The notes: generated by a model from the sequence alone, not told the origin. Counted from the stretch's first letter, positions 1-7,673 are shown. The stretch is DNA of 9,772 nt from Candidatus Apopatosoma intestinale (GCA_018064545.1 JAGHUY010000105.1:1-9772); one strand, 5' to 3'. Numbers and translations are program-made.

Positions 1-29
1 AATGAAAACCGTAAGGTTTTCCTACCGAT

Positions 30-59
30 AAAAAGGACTTGGGCAACCGCCCAAGTCCT
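30..59 (-). terminator. Rho-independent terminator of the Cys-rich surface protein gene
   Basis: An 11-bp perfect stem (arms 34-44 and 49-59, loop AACC as read on the plus strand) lies about 50 nt past the TAA stop of the surface protein gene. Read on the minus strand, it is followed at once by a run of five T (34 to 30, the first pairing within the stem). This is a textbook intrinsic terminator and defines the 3' end of that transcript. A weaker 6-bp hairpin (5-10 with 15-20) lies beyond it without a clear T-tract on either strand, and I assign it no role. Confidence 0.9.
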
Positions 60-108
60 AATTCTATTTTCGCTTTTTCGGTCTGGCCTTTTTTAGCAGC
101 CCCAATGA

Positions 109-3100
109 TTATACGGTGAAGAAGCCTTTCTTATAAAGGAAGTAACCGCCTACACCGGCAATGGTCAGCACCACGACGATACCGATCACGATCGGAACAA
201 CAGGATTGCTCGTCTTGGCGGCGCTGTCGGAAATCACCAAAAATTCACCGGTATATTTCGCGTTCGCGTTAAACGACACCTTGTCACCGTTCCGATCAAC
301 GGATTCAACGGCGATCAAGCCGTTCGCAGTGGAAGCAAACACCTTGACGGTATTCTTCTTGTATTCTTCGGGAACGGTCAGTTCCACCGTCATATCCGCC
401 GAATACGGCATTTCCGCGCTATTGTTTTTCAGAGCTACGTCATATGCCGCGCAGAGTTCCGCAGAACCGGAGATGGCCTTGGCGTCAGAGAGAACTTTCA
501 GCCACGACGTGTAATCGGCAACGCCCTTCTTGGCAACCTCGTACGTCAGGCGGTCGGCGGTCGTGCTGGGAACGGTCAGAGTGGCACCGTTCTCGACGAA
601 CGTCATATAGACGGTTCCCTTGCTCACCTTGGTTTCATAGCGGAAGCCGCAAACAACGCACTTTTTGGCATTGTCGCCGTCGCTCGAAAAGCTATGAACG
701 CCCGTTGCGGGAACGGTTCTGGTTTCCAAAACCTGACCGCACACCGTGCAGGTCACGACATCCGAACCGTCGGCAATGCAAGTGGCCGGCGTGTTCGTAA
801 CCTTTTCTGTATGTCTGGCAAGCGGCAGTGTCACATGGCTCACATAACCGCACGCGGTGCAGGTTTTTTCTTCATAACCGGCCGTCGTACAGGTGGAGGC
901 CACCGTCGTAACGGCACCGAAGGAGTGGCTCAGTTTGGCAATGGTAAGAGAAGCGATCACGTTTTTGGATTCGTCAAAGTTCATGCCGCAAGAGCAGGCG
1001 TAATGTCCCTTGACACCTTCCGCGGAGCAGGTGGCCGGTACTTCGGCGATCCAAGAACCGTAACTATGCACGTGAGCGGTCGGAGCGATCGACTCCGTCT
1101 TGGTCTTCTGGCAGATCACACAGGTATAGGTCATGACGCCTGCCGCAGTATCGGTAGCCGGTGTAGTCACCACGCCCGTGCCCCATGTATGGTTGCCGGC
1201 CGCATGGGCAACTTTATTGATAGAATGGCATTCTCTGCACTTGTACATCCACTCGCCGGTAACAGCGCAATCCACATCGGTAGAAATCAGTTCGCCGAAC
1301 AGATTCATGTTGTGCGAGCAGGACTGATCTTCACTGACTTTCTCTGCTCCGCAATAGTCGCAGGTCTGAAGCCAGACATAACTATTGGGGTTCTGTGTTC
1401 TTGTCCCAAAATGATGCGTCCCGGTGCACTCGCTGGGCTCCCAAGTTACGGCAATCGTCTTGTTACAGGTCTGACACGTATAGGTGCAGGCCGCGCCGGT
1501 GGTTTTTGCTTCCGCGGAACAGGGTGAAATCTCGAAATACCCCGTATTCCTATTGAGCGCACCGCAAGAGCATCTTGTGGTCTTGGGGTCGAAATTCTTA
1601 TGAGAGATACCGCCGATGGAACCTTCTGCGGCCGAGCAACGGGTGCAGACGCCGTTCACAAAGTTGTGTCCCAAAGGACCTGCGGAAGCGGTAAACGTTT
1701 CCGTCCCGATCGCTCCGCATGTAGAACAACTGTAATAGTAAACCGCAGCCTCCGTACAGGTGGCAGCCGATTTCAGATAGGAAAGCGATTCCGTCTTGCT
1801 GGTATAGGAATGCGAATGCGTGCCGGTATAACCGCAAATCAGGCAAACGCCGGAAACCATAAAATGATCATGGGCAGAGATTTTCAGCGCATCCATCGAA
1901 GTTGCCTCAGTGGCACTGCTATTGGTGAAATACTTTTGGCACTTCGTGCAGTACCAATGCTCACGGTAACCGTCTGCGGTGGGAGTCGCCTCTTGACGAT
2001 TGTAATGCTGAAGAGTATGTGCGCATCCGCTCGTAGCGGGAAGTACCGTCTGCTCCAGCGTGATCACCGTGGTGGCAGATTCGTTGGAGAAATACGTATT
2101 ACAACCGGCACAGTACCAGTACTCAATGTTGCCTTCTTCCGTAGCCGTCGGCTCGTGGCGAATCGTATGAGCCAGCGAATGCTCGTGTCCGGTTGCGCTC
2201 AATACCGTAGCGGCTTGAGTGATGGGACTGGTGGCGGAGTTGTTGGAGAAATACGTGTTACAACCGGCACAGTACCAATATTCAATATGTCCGGCCGTCG
2301 TAGCAGTCGGCTCTTGGCGTTCATAATGTGTCAGCGAGTGCGTGTGCGACATCGAATAACCGCAGACATCGCACAGACCGTCTGAGTTGCCGTCGTTATG
2401 ATCGGCAAAAGAGCCTTTTTCACTCGTGTGTCCGCAGGTCGCGGGATGCCAGTGACCGGAAGCGTCCTTGCTCCACGTGCCGGTATCAAATGTGTGCGTA
2501 TGGGAAGCGGATCCGAGCGTAGCGCCGGAACTCGCGGTGGCATACAGCGTAACCTCCGCTGCGCCTTCGTTCACTTTTCCGGTCACAGTCGCCTTATAGC
2601 AGATCGTTCCGGAAGCGGAACCGATGTCGGATTCCAGACTGCCGGTCAGCGACTGGCTGGCGGCGATTGAGGGAATCGCACCCTGTTTTTCGCAACCGGT
2701 CAGTTCGCTGATTCCTTCAAACAGTTGGAACTTAACCGTGATGTCGGAAAGCGCAAACGAGTTGGCATTGATGGTATAGGACAGTTTGGCAGTCGTTCCG
2801 GTTAAGGACGTCGAAATCGTGACGCCCGGGATCGTGATGGACTGAGTGGCTTCTTTGCCCGCTCCGTAAATGCCATCTACGGCGGCGATACGGCCCGTGA
2901 TCGTATAGGAGTTACCGAGCGATACGGGGAGCGAAACGCCGGATGCCGTAGCGGCGGCGTAAGCCCCGCTTCCGACCTTGTACTCGTGAGTGGTATCGGT
3001 ATCCTGCAAAACGAGCGTATAGGAATCGGTGCCGGAATCATAGGAAAATGCAGCCCCGGTCAGGTCGATGGAGCCCAATTCTCCGACCGTGGTCACCGTC

Positions 3101-3684
3101 AGAGCCGCGCAGGGGTCACTGCTCACGGCAACGGCCGTTCCTTTTGTTCTCGCATAAATCTTATACTCGGTTCCGGCCGTCAGACCGGTAAAGGTATAAG
3201 TGCTGCCGGTAGCATCCTTCCAGTCGCCTTCCGCGATCGTCTGATCGTCTGCCGACGCTTTGATGCAGTACTGATCCGTGGTATACGAATTGACGGCAAT
3301 CGTAGTAGAGGTCACAGCCGAGAGACTGGGCGTGCTGGGGCTTGACAGTTTATTCATCGTTTTGACGTTTTTCGTAGCGATCAACGAATCGTCCGGAGAA
3401 ACCTTCTGATAGAACGAGAACGTGTATTCCGTATTCGGGGACAAGCCGGTAAAGGTCACTTTTCCGCCGTCGGCGTCACCGTTATCCTTGATAGCCCCGG
3501 TGCTGATTTTTATGTAATAGCCCGCGTCCGGTACGTCGAACGAAACGGTGGTGTCCGTAGCGGTCTCCCCGCTCAGGGTCGTTGCCGCGTGAATGTGCTC
3601 ATGCCCGCCCGCAACGGCCAACATGCCGATGGAGCCGAAGCAGAACAGGAACGCGAGCGCGAATGAAAGAATTCTTTTCTTCAT
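109..3684 (-). CDS. Large secreted, membrane-anchored Cys/His-rich repeat surface protein
   Basis: Complete gene of 1191 residues; I cannot name a specific function. The start is an ATG preceded by a strong GGAGGA ribosome binding site (3693-3688). Residues 1 to about 25-34 form a Sec signal peptide: MKKR, a hydrophobic stretch, then possible cleavage after AVA (25) or HAA (34). Residues about 36-390 are Ser/Thr/Gly-rich beta domains. At least the first two resemble fibronectin type III (TGLSPNTEYTF at 79-89, TGLTAGTEYKI at 166-176). Residues about 395-1015 are a Cys/His-rich repeat region with 14 CxxC pairs, two CxC pairs and several HxH motifs, and the sequence G-x-x-x-Y-x-C-x-x-C recurs. 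Residues about 1022-1150 look like the beta-sandwich domain often found just before the anchor in clostridial surface proteins. Residues 1161-1184 are one transmembrane helix, followed by a short KKGFFTV tail. There is no LPXTG motif, so anchoring should be by the helix rather than sortase. It has its own promoter and terminator, so it is probably monocistronic. Adhesion, matrix or metal binding are possible roles, all inferred. Confidence 0.92.
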   Translation of the reverse strand: MKKRILSFALAFLFCFGSIGMLAVAGGHEHIHAATTLSGETATDTTVSFDVPDAGYYIKISTGAIKDNGDADGGKVTFTGLSPNTEYTFSFYQKVSPDDSLIATKNVKTMNKLSSPSTPSLSAVTSTTIAVNSYTTDQYCIKASADDQTIAEGDWKDATGSTYTFTGLTAGTEYKIYARTKGTAVAVSSDPCAALTVTTVGELGSIDLTGAAFSYDSGTDSYTLVLQDTDTTHEYKVGSGAYAAATASGVSLPVSLGNSYTITGRIAAVDGIYGAGKEATQSITIPGVTISTSLTGTTAKLSYTINANSFALSDITVKFQLFEGISELTGCEKQGAIPSIAASQSLTGSLESDIGSASGTICYKATVTGKVNEGAAEVTLYATASSGATLGSASHTHTFDTGTWSKDASGHWHPATCGHTSEKGSFADHNDGNSDGLCDVCGYSMSHTHSLTHYERQEPTATTAGHIEYWYCAGCNTYFSNNSATSPITQAATVLSATGHEHSLAHTIRHEPTATEEGNIEYWYCAGCNTYFSNESATTVITLEQTVLPATSGCAHTLQHYNRQEATPTADGYREHWYCTKCQKYFTNSSATEATSMDALKISAHDHFMVSGVCLICGYTGTHSHSYTSKTESLSYLKSAATCTEAAVYYYSCSTCGAIGTETFTASAGPLGHNFVNGVCTRCSAAEGSIGGISHKNFDPKTTRCSCGALNRNTGYFEISPCSAEAKTTGAACTYTCQTCNKTIAVTWEPSECTGTHHFGTRTQNPNSYVWLQTCDYCGAEKVSEDQSCSHNMNLFGELISTDVDCAVTGEWMYKCRECHSINKVAHAAGNHTWGTGVVTTPATDTAAGVMTYTCVICQKTKTESIAPTAHVHSYGSWIAEVPATCSAEGVKGHYACSCGMNFDESKNVIASLTIAKLSHSFGAVTTVASTCTTAGYEEKTCTACGYVSHVTLPLARHTEKVTNTPATCIADGSDVVTCTVCGQVLETRTVPATGVHSFSSDGDNAKKCVVCGFRYETKVSKGTVYMTFVENGATLTVPSTTADRLTYEVAKKGVADYTSWLKVLSDAKAISGSAELCAAYDVALKNNSAEMPYSADMTVELTVPEEYKKNTVKVFASTANGLIAVESVDRNGDKVSFNANAKYTGEFLVISDSAAKTSNPVVPIVIGIVVVLTIAGVGGYFLYKKGFFTV
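649..2373 (-). repeat. Region encoding degenerate CxxC repeats of the surface protein
   Basis: This part of the surface gene encodes residues 438-1012. CxxC pairs begin at residues 438, 472, 525, 579, 614, 653, 680, 737, 775, 816, 855, 942, 979 and 1009, and CxC pairs at 705 and 897. Many units follow a loose pattern: a His, an aromatic, a stretch with (A/T)xxG, then Y-x-C-x-x-C-(G/x) and a Thr-rich strand. The units diverge in length (about 30-55 residues) and sequence, so they are old repeats except for the block listed separately. The paired cysteines look like zinc-knuckle or rubredoxin-type ligands. Disulfide pairing is the alternative for an exported protein. Confidence 0.8.
1876..2346 (-). 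repeat. Three tandem repeats of about 53 residues (WYCxxC units)
   Basis: Residues about 447-603 of the surface protein consist of three tandem units. Each runs H-x-H or H-x(3)-H, a segment such as RxE(P/A)T, then (Y/H)WYC-x-x-C-x-x-YF-x-N-x-SAT. The WYC triplets sit at residues 470, 523 and 577, giving periods of 53 and 54. The first two units are also nearly identical in DNA: 2083-2127 and 2242-2286 differ at only a few positions and are offset by exactly 159 nt, or 53 codons. The third unit (about 553-603) is more diverged (YCTKCQKYF). This points to recent duplication or gene conversion of units 1 and 2. Confidence 0.88.
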
Positions 3685-3776
3685 AGTTCCTCCGTGTTTG
3701 CTTGTCCGGCGGAAAAACCGCCTGATTTTCAGAAAGGAAATGCGTTCCGCGCCGAAACGGCGCAGAAAAAGTCCTA
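3685..3776 (-). other. 5' leader of the surface protein mRNA with two GC-rich hairpins
   Basis: About 90 nt separate the expected transcription start from the ATG. On the minus strand the leader contains a 9-bp hairpin with a UUU loop (arms 3766-3758 and 3754-3746, core GCGCCG/CGGCGC, one G-U pair) and a 5-bp GGCGG/CCGCC hairpin with a five-U loop (3722-3708). The GGAGGA ribosome binding site (3693-3688) lies just downstream and looks unpaired. Neither hairpin is followed by a U-run, so neither is a terminator. mRNA stabilisation or a protein-binding site is possible but unproven. I recognise no riboswitch class. Confidence 0.5.
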
Positions 3777-3782
3777 ATTATA

Positions 3783-3810
3783 ATTATATACAGCTATATA
3801 AATTTGTCAA
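3783..3810 (-). promoter_or_regulatory. Consensus sigma-A promoter of the surface protein gene
   Basis: On the minus strand there is TTGACA (3810-3805), a 16-nt AT-rich spacer and TATAAT (3788-3783), a perfect match to both vegetative hexamers. A second TATAAT copy at 3782-3777 is too far from the -35 (22 nt). The expected start is around 3776, leaving a leader of about 90 nt. The promoter lies in the gap between hemW and the surface gene, so the latter is transcribed on its own, probably strongly. Confidence 0.85.
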
Positions 3811-3869
3811 GGTTTTCCGGGCAAGTTGGAAAAAAGTTCTAGCCGGATCTGCTTTTTTATTACGCGAAA

Positions 3870-5021
3870 TTACGGGGTAAAATCCAGAATCTCGCTCAGA
3901 ATCGAGTTGGAAACAAGCATTCCCTCGCGAGAAAGGAAAAAATGACCGTTTTCGACCCGCAAAAACCCGCTTTCGAGAAACGGTTTCATCCGGTCTCCGT
4001 ATTCCGTCGGAAAATCCCGGCCGAACCGGCGCCGGTACTCGTCCGCGTCCACACCGTAAGCAGTGCGGAATGCCAGCATGACGAACTGCGTCGCCCGCTC
4101 GTTTTCGGTCAGAACCTCGGCGTCCTCTCCGAGCGGCCCGTCCCCCGCCGACGCGAGAAAGCGGGCAAGATCGCGCGGGTAAGAAAACATATGCCCATCC
4201 ACGCACGAATATGCCGCGGGGCCAAAACCGAGATAATCCCGGCTCTGCCAATAGCGCAGATTGTGGCGGCTCTCCCGCCCCTTTTGGGCGAAATTGCTGA
4301 TCTCATATTGAAAAAAGCCCGCTTTTTCCAGTTTTTCGGCGGTTTTTAAATACATATCCGCTTGCGTGTCCTCATCGGGCAAAAGCGCAACGATCCCCGG
4401 GTCTCTGCCAAACGGAGTTTCGGCCTCGATTTTCAGCCCGTAGAGTGAAATATGCTCCGGATGCAAGCTGAGAGCATAGTCCACCGTATCCGAAAGCCGT
4501 TTTTCGGTCTGATGCGGCAAACCGTACATGATGTCCACACTGATGTTATCAAAGCCCGCCTCGCGGGACAGGAAAAACGCGTGTCGGAAATCGTCCCTCG
4601 TATGGATGCGGGACAGCGTCCGCAGTTCCTCGTCAGAAGCACTCTGCATCCCGATCGAAAGCCGGTTCACGCCGGAAGCCCGGAACGAATCCAGTTTGGC
4701 GCGATCCACCGTTCCGGGATTGGCTTCCACGGTGATCTCCGCGTCCGGAGAGACGGAAAACGATGCCCGCAAAGCCGCGAGAATCCGGCCGATCTCCCCC
4801 GTCGCGAGGATCGACGGCGTTCCGCCGCCGAAATAGACCGTATCGACCGTGCGGTCACGGCCGTATCCGGCGTTGGCCCGAATCTGGGCGATCAGCGCGT
4901 CGACGTAGGCGCGGGCCGTCTCCTCCCGGTAACCCATGGAATAAAAATCACAATAGGCGCATTTACGCACACAAAACGGGATGTGAACGTATAAGCCGAG
5001 CGTATGATCCGTCATGGCCAT
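3870..5021 (-). CDS. hemW: HemW, radical-SAM heme chaperone (formerly annotated as HemN-like)
   Basis: Complete 383-residue protein of normal family length. HemW is a cytoplasmic radical SAM protein that binds heme and delivers it to target proteins. It is related to oxygen-independent coproporphyrinogen III oxidase HemN and often misannotated as such. The [4Fe-4S] cluster motif CxxxCxxC is at C17, C21 and C24, inside HIPFCVRKCAYCDF. GGGTPS at 65-70, EANPGT at 99-104 and GMQS at 124-127 are the usual SAM-barrel motifs. The HNLRYW (253-258) and DYLGFGPAAYS segments and the C-terminal GMLVSNSILSEIL are typical of HemW. The start at 5021 fits a GAGGA site (5033-5029) inside the end of lepA; a second ATG lies two codons in (5015). 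It begins 3 nt after the lepA stop, so translational coupling is likely. No clear intrinsic terminator follows the TAA stop. Confidence 0.96.
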   Translation of the reverse strand: MAMTDHTLGLYVHIPFCVRKCAYCDFYSMGYREETARAYVDALIAQIRANAGYGRDRTVDTVYFGGGTPSILATGEIGRILAALRASFSVSPDAEITVEANPGTVDRAKLDSFRASGVNRLSIGMQSASDEELRTLSRIHTRDDFRHAFFLSREAGFDNISVDIMYGLPHQTEKRLSDTVDYALSLHPEHISLYGLKIEAETPFGRDPGIVALLPDEDTQADMYLKTAEKLEKAGFFQYEISNFAQKGRESRHNLRYWQSRDYLGFGPAAYSCVDGHMFSYPRDLARFLASAGDGPLGEDAEVLTENERATQFVMLAFRTAYGVDADEYRRRFGRDFPTEYGDRMKPFLESGFLRVENGHFFLSREGMLVSNSILSEILDFTP

Positions 5022-5024
5022 ATT

Positions 5025-6833
5025 CTATTCCTCGTCCAGTTTCAGCACCGCCATGAACGTCTCCGGCGGCACCTCGACGGAGCCGAGTTTTCTCATGCGC
5101 TTTTTGCCCTCTTTTTGCTTTTCGAGCAGTTTTTTCTTTCTCGTGATATCGCCGCCGTAGCACTTGGCCAGTACGTCTTTGCGCATGGCTTTGACCGTCT
5201 CGCGGGCGATGACGCGCCCGCCGACAGCCGCTTGGATCGGAACCTCAAACAGTTGGCGCGGGATGTTGTTTTTCAGCGCTTCCGCGATCTTTCTGCCACG
5301 CGTATACGCACTGTCCGCGTGGACGATGAACGACAGGGCGTCCACGACTTCCATATTCAAGAGAATATCCAGTTTGACCAGCTTGCTCTCCTCGTAGCCG
5401 GCCAGTTCGTAGTCGAGAGAGGCATAGCCCTTGCTCCGGCTTTTCAGCGCGTCGAAAAAGTCGTAAATGATCTCGCCGAGGGGGAGCGTATAATGCAGTT
5501 CCGCGCGGTTCGCGTCGATATACTTCATATCCCGGTACACCCCGCGCCGATCCTGACAAAGTTCCATGATCCCGCCGACGTATTCGGTCGGCGTGATGAT
5601 ATTCGCTCTCACCACCGGCTCGTATGCCGCCGTGATCTCATCGGCCGTCGGGAAAACGGCGGGGTTGTCGATGTATTTCTCTTCCCCGTTCTTGTACTGC
5701 ACTTTATAGATAACGCTCGGTGCCGTCGTGATCAGATCGAGATTGAATTCCCGTTCCAACCGCTCCTCGAAAATCTCCATGTGCAAAAGCCCCAAAAACC
5801 CGCACCGGAAGCCGAATCCGAGGGCAATACTGGTCTCGGGTTCAAAGGTCAGCGCCGCGTCGTTGAGTTGCAGTTTTTCCAGTGCGTCCCGCAGGTCGGG
5901 ATATTTGGCACCGTCCGCCGGATAGATGCCGGCGTAGACCATCGGCAGGGCTTTTTTGAAGCCGGTAAACGGCTCTGCCGTCGGCACGTCGGCCGACGTC
6001 ACGGTATCGCCCACCCGGGTGTCCGCCACGGTTTTGATACTGGCACACAGATAGCCGACCTCCCCGGCGAGCAGTTCGCCGCACGGCAGGATGCCGAACG
6101 GCGTCATGTGGCCGACCTCCACCACGTCAAATTCCGCGCCGGTGCTCATCATTCTGACCTTTTCGCCCGCCCGGATATGACCATCCTTGATACGCATATA
6201 GACGACAACGCCGCGGTAGGAATCGTAATAGGAGTCAAAAATCAATGCTTTCAGGGGTGCATTCTCATCGCCTTTCGGTGCCGGAATATCGGTGACGATG
6301 CGTTCCAGCACGTCCCCGATGTTGAGTCCCGTTTTGGCGGAGACCGCCGGACAGTCCTCCGCCGGCAGACCGATCACGTCTTCGATCTCCTTGCGCGTAC
6401 CGTCGATGTCGGCGCTCGGCAAGTCGATCTTATTGACGACCGGGATGATTTCCAGATCGTTTTCGAGTGCCAGATAGGTGTTGGCGAGCGTCTGCGCCTC
6501 GATGCCCTGCGTGGCGTCCACGACGAGAAGCGCCCCGTCACAGGCGGCGAGCGACCGGGACACCTCGTAGTTGAAGTCCACGTGTCCCGGGGTATCAATC
6601 AGGTTAAACTCATAGGTCTGCCCGTCCTTTGCCGTATAGTTCATCTTGACGGCGCGGGCCTTGATCGTGATGCCGCGCTCCCGCTCGATGTCCATATTAT
6701 CGAGCAGTTGCTCCTCCATATCCCGCTTGGCCACGCACTCGGTCGCTTCCAGAATGCGGTCGGCGAGCGTGCTTTTGCCGTGGTCGATATGGGCAATGAT
6801 CGAAAAATTGCGGATTTTCTCCTGTCTTGTCAT
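5025..6833 (-). CDS. lepA: LepA / elongation factor 4, ribosome-associated translational GTPase
   Basis: Complete 602-residue protein, matching the usual size of about 600. LepA is a cytoplasmic GTPase related to EF-G that binds the ribosome. Proposed roles are back-translocation and, more recently, assistance in initiation or 30S biogenesis. G1 is AHIDHGKST (14-22), G2 is RGIT (53-56), G3 is DTPGH (80-84), G4 is NKID (134-137) and G5 is SAK (165-167). The LepA-specific C-terminal domain is clear: [16 protein letters not shown], then [20 protein letters not shown] near the end and a final [13 protein letters not shown]. The ATG at 6833 is preceded by AAGG (6846-6843) and AGG closer in. It is the first gene of a two-gene unit with hemW, a pairing common in Firmicutes, and has its own promoter just upstream. 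Nothing is truncated or unusual. Confidence 0.98.
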   Translation of the reverse strand: MTRQEKIRNFSIIAHIDHGKSTLADRILEATECVAKRDMEEQLLDNMDIERERGITIKARAVKMNYTAKDGQTYEFNLIDTPGHVDFNYEVSRSLAACDGALLVVDATQGIEAQTLANTYLALENDLEIIPVVNKIDLPSADIDGTRKEIEDVIGLPAEDCPAVSAKTGLNIGDVLERIVTDIPAPKGDENAPLKALIFDSYYDSYRGVVVYMRIKDGHIRAGEKVRMMSTGAEFDVVEVGHMTPFGILPCGELLAGEVGYLCASIKTVADTRVGDTVTSADVPTAEPFTGFKKALPMVYAGIYPADGAKYPDLRDALEKLQLNDAALTFEPETSIALGFGFRCGFLGLLHMEIFEERLEREFNLDLITTAPSVIYKVQYKNGEEKYIDNPAVFPTADEITAAYEPVVRANIITPTEYVGGIMELCQDRRGVYRDMKYIDANRAELHYTLPLGEIIYDFFDALKSRSKGYASLDYELAGYEESKLVKLDILLNMEVVDALSFIVHADSAYTRGRKIAEALKNNIPRQLFEVPIQAAVGGRVIARETVKAMRKDVLAKCYGGDITRKKKLLEKQKEGKKRMRKLGSVEVPPETFMAVLKLDEE

Positions 6834-6883
6834 AATACCTATCCTTTTCGCAAAGAGATTTTACGCCATAATATTTCAGAATA

Positions 6884-6912
6884 AGTATAGCACAAAACAC
6901 GGCGCGTTGCAA
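6884..6912 (-). promoter_or_regulatory. Extended -10 sigma-A promoter of lepA-hemW
   Basis: On the minus strand there is TTGCAA (6912-6907, 4 of 6 to consensus), a 17-nt spacer and TATACT (6889-6884). The -10 is preceded by TGC, giving an extended TGnTATACT element. The expected start near 6877 leaves a leader of about 44 nt before the lepA ATG. The promoter sits about 15 nt downstream of the T-run of the preceding terminator, so the two transcription units are sharply separated. Confidence 0.75.
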
Positions 6913-6927
6913 GAGCGATTTTTGGGC

Positions 6928-6957
6928 AAAAAAGAGAGGGCGTCCCCCTCTCTTTTT
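6928..6957 (-). terminator. Rho-independent terminator after the deacetylase gene
   Basis: Five nt past the TAA stop of the deacetylase lies a 12-bp inverted repeat (arms 6929-6940 and 6946-6957, core GAGAGGG/CCCTCTC, 5-nt loop). On the minus strand it ends in a run of six T. The outer A/T pairs make it nearly symmetric, so it could also terminate plus-strand transcription. It closes the ABC exporter-deacetylase unit. Confidence 0.92.
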
Positions 6958-6961
6958 CACA

Positions 6962-7663
6962 TTATTCCGCAAGCAAAACCTCACGGTTTGTACCGTAAAA
7001 CACATCGTCATGCCCGGCGATCAGCCGGCAAAACTCCTCCATGCGCTCCCACTGATCGAAAATATCGAACTCGTAGGCGTGTCCCCAAATATATAAAACC
7101 TGAGGTTCCTCCGATTCCGCGGCAAGAAACCGTTCCGCCAGTTCAAACATAAGGTCAAATTCGCGGTGATGGTATACCGTCGGCTTACATTCCAGCAGAT
7201 TGTCCTGCCGGCCAAAGGCGTGACTGCTCACGATGGTGCGGGCGTATTGTACCCCCGTTTTTTCCGCCAAAATGCGCGAAACGCGCGAGTCATAATTGAC
7301 ACCGCCGCAGGGATAGGCAAAGCCGACCACCTCATAGCCGCACAGTTCGGACAGTTTTTTTCTGTCCTCTTCCACCTGCCGGACGATCTCCTCTTCGGGA
7401 AGCCCGGTGAGCAGTGGGTGCGTGAGCGTATGGGAGGCAACCTCGTGTCCCGCATAAATGGTACGCACGTCCTCCGGCCGATTCTTGTTATGGCTGACGG
7501 TCTGCTCCTCGCGGAGCAGACTGCCGCTCTGTCCGAGCAGGCCGGAGTTCAGGTTGAACGTAGCTTTCAGCCCATATTTGTTGAACAATTCGATCAACCG
7601 GATATCCTGCGTCACGCCGTCGTCATAACTGAATGTAACGGCTTTTTTCTTTTTGTCAAACAT
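6962..7663 (-). CDS. Cytoplasmic polysaccharide deacetylase family protein (NodB/CE4 fold)
   Basis: Predicted 233-residue metal-dependent carbohydrate deacetylase. CE4 enzymes remove N- or O-acetyl groups from sugars using a divalent metal held by Asp-His-His. Motif 1 is TFSYDDG (10-16), with D14/D15 as catalytic base and metal ligand. Motif 2 is SHTLTH (77-82), giving H78 and H82 as ligands. Motif 3 is reduced to AYPCGG (116-121), without the usual Arg. The last motif is LYIWGHAYEFD (190-200), with H195 as likely catalytic His. I chose the ATG at 7663 because AGGAG lies 5 nt upstream (7673-7669) and overlaps the permease stop. The open frame continues far upstream, but there it lies inside the permease gene. 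There is no signal peptide or membrane segment, unlike peptidoglycan deacetylases, so a cytoplasmic small sugar or lipid-linked saccharide is the likelier substrate. The substrate itself cannot be read from the sequence. Confidence 0.88.
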   Translation of the reverse strand: MFDKKKKAVTFSYDDGVTQDIRLIELFNKYGLKATFNLNSGLLGQSGSLLREEQTVSHNKNRPEDVRTIYAGHEVASHTLTHPLLTGLPEEEIVRQVEEDRKKLSELCGYEVVGFAYPCGGVNYDSRVSRILAEKTGVQYARTIVSSHAFGRQDNLLECKPTVYHHREFDLMFELAERFLAAESEEPQVLYIWGHAYEFDIFDQWERMEEFCRLIAGHDDVFYGTNREVLLAE

Positions 7664-7668
7664 AGCGT

Positions 7669-7673
7669 CTCCT
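7669..7673 (-). promoter_or_regulatory. Ribosome binding site of the deacetylase, overlapping the permease stop
   Basis: The minus strand reads TAGGAGACGCTATG. AGGAG shares bases with the TAG stop of the permease and lies 5 nt before the deacetylase ATG. This decides the start against longer readings of the same frame and implies translational coupling between permease and deacetylase. Confidence 0.8.

Noticed and set aside
144..183. Possible sortase LPXTG signal at the C-terminus of the surface protein
   Set aside because: No LPXTG-like motif precedes the final helix, and the tail (KKGFFTV) fits a simple transmembrane anchor.
694..1527. Plus-strand open frame of 277 codons inside the surface protein gene
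   Set aside because: It is antisense to the CxxC repeat region, with Gly/Arg/His-rich low-complexity translation and no domain. It is a shadow of the repeat codons, as is the 261-codon frame at 1600-2385.
3640..3684. Lipoprotein signal around Cys15 of the surface protein
   Set aside because: The residues before the Cys (FLF) do not fit a lipobox, which needs a small residue at -1. The hydrophobic core continues past it, as in a normal signal peptide.
3784..4251. Minus-strand frame of 155 codons overlapping the end of hemW
   Set aside because: It overlaps the hemW C-terminus in another frame, runs into the promoter of the surface gene and is Arg/Gly-rich without a domain.
5004..6884. A 626-codon open frame on the plus strand, antisense to the whole of lepA
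   Set aside because: It covers an unmistakable lepA gene, has an Arg/His/Asp-rich composition with no recognisable domain, and such long antisense frames arise from biased codon use in GC-rich genes.
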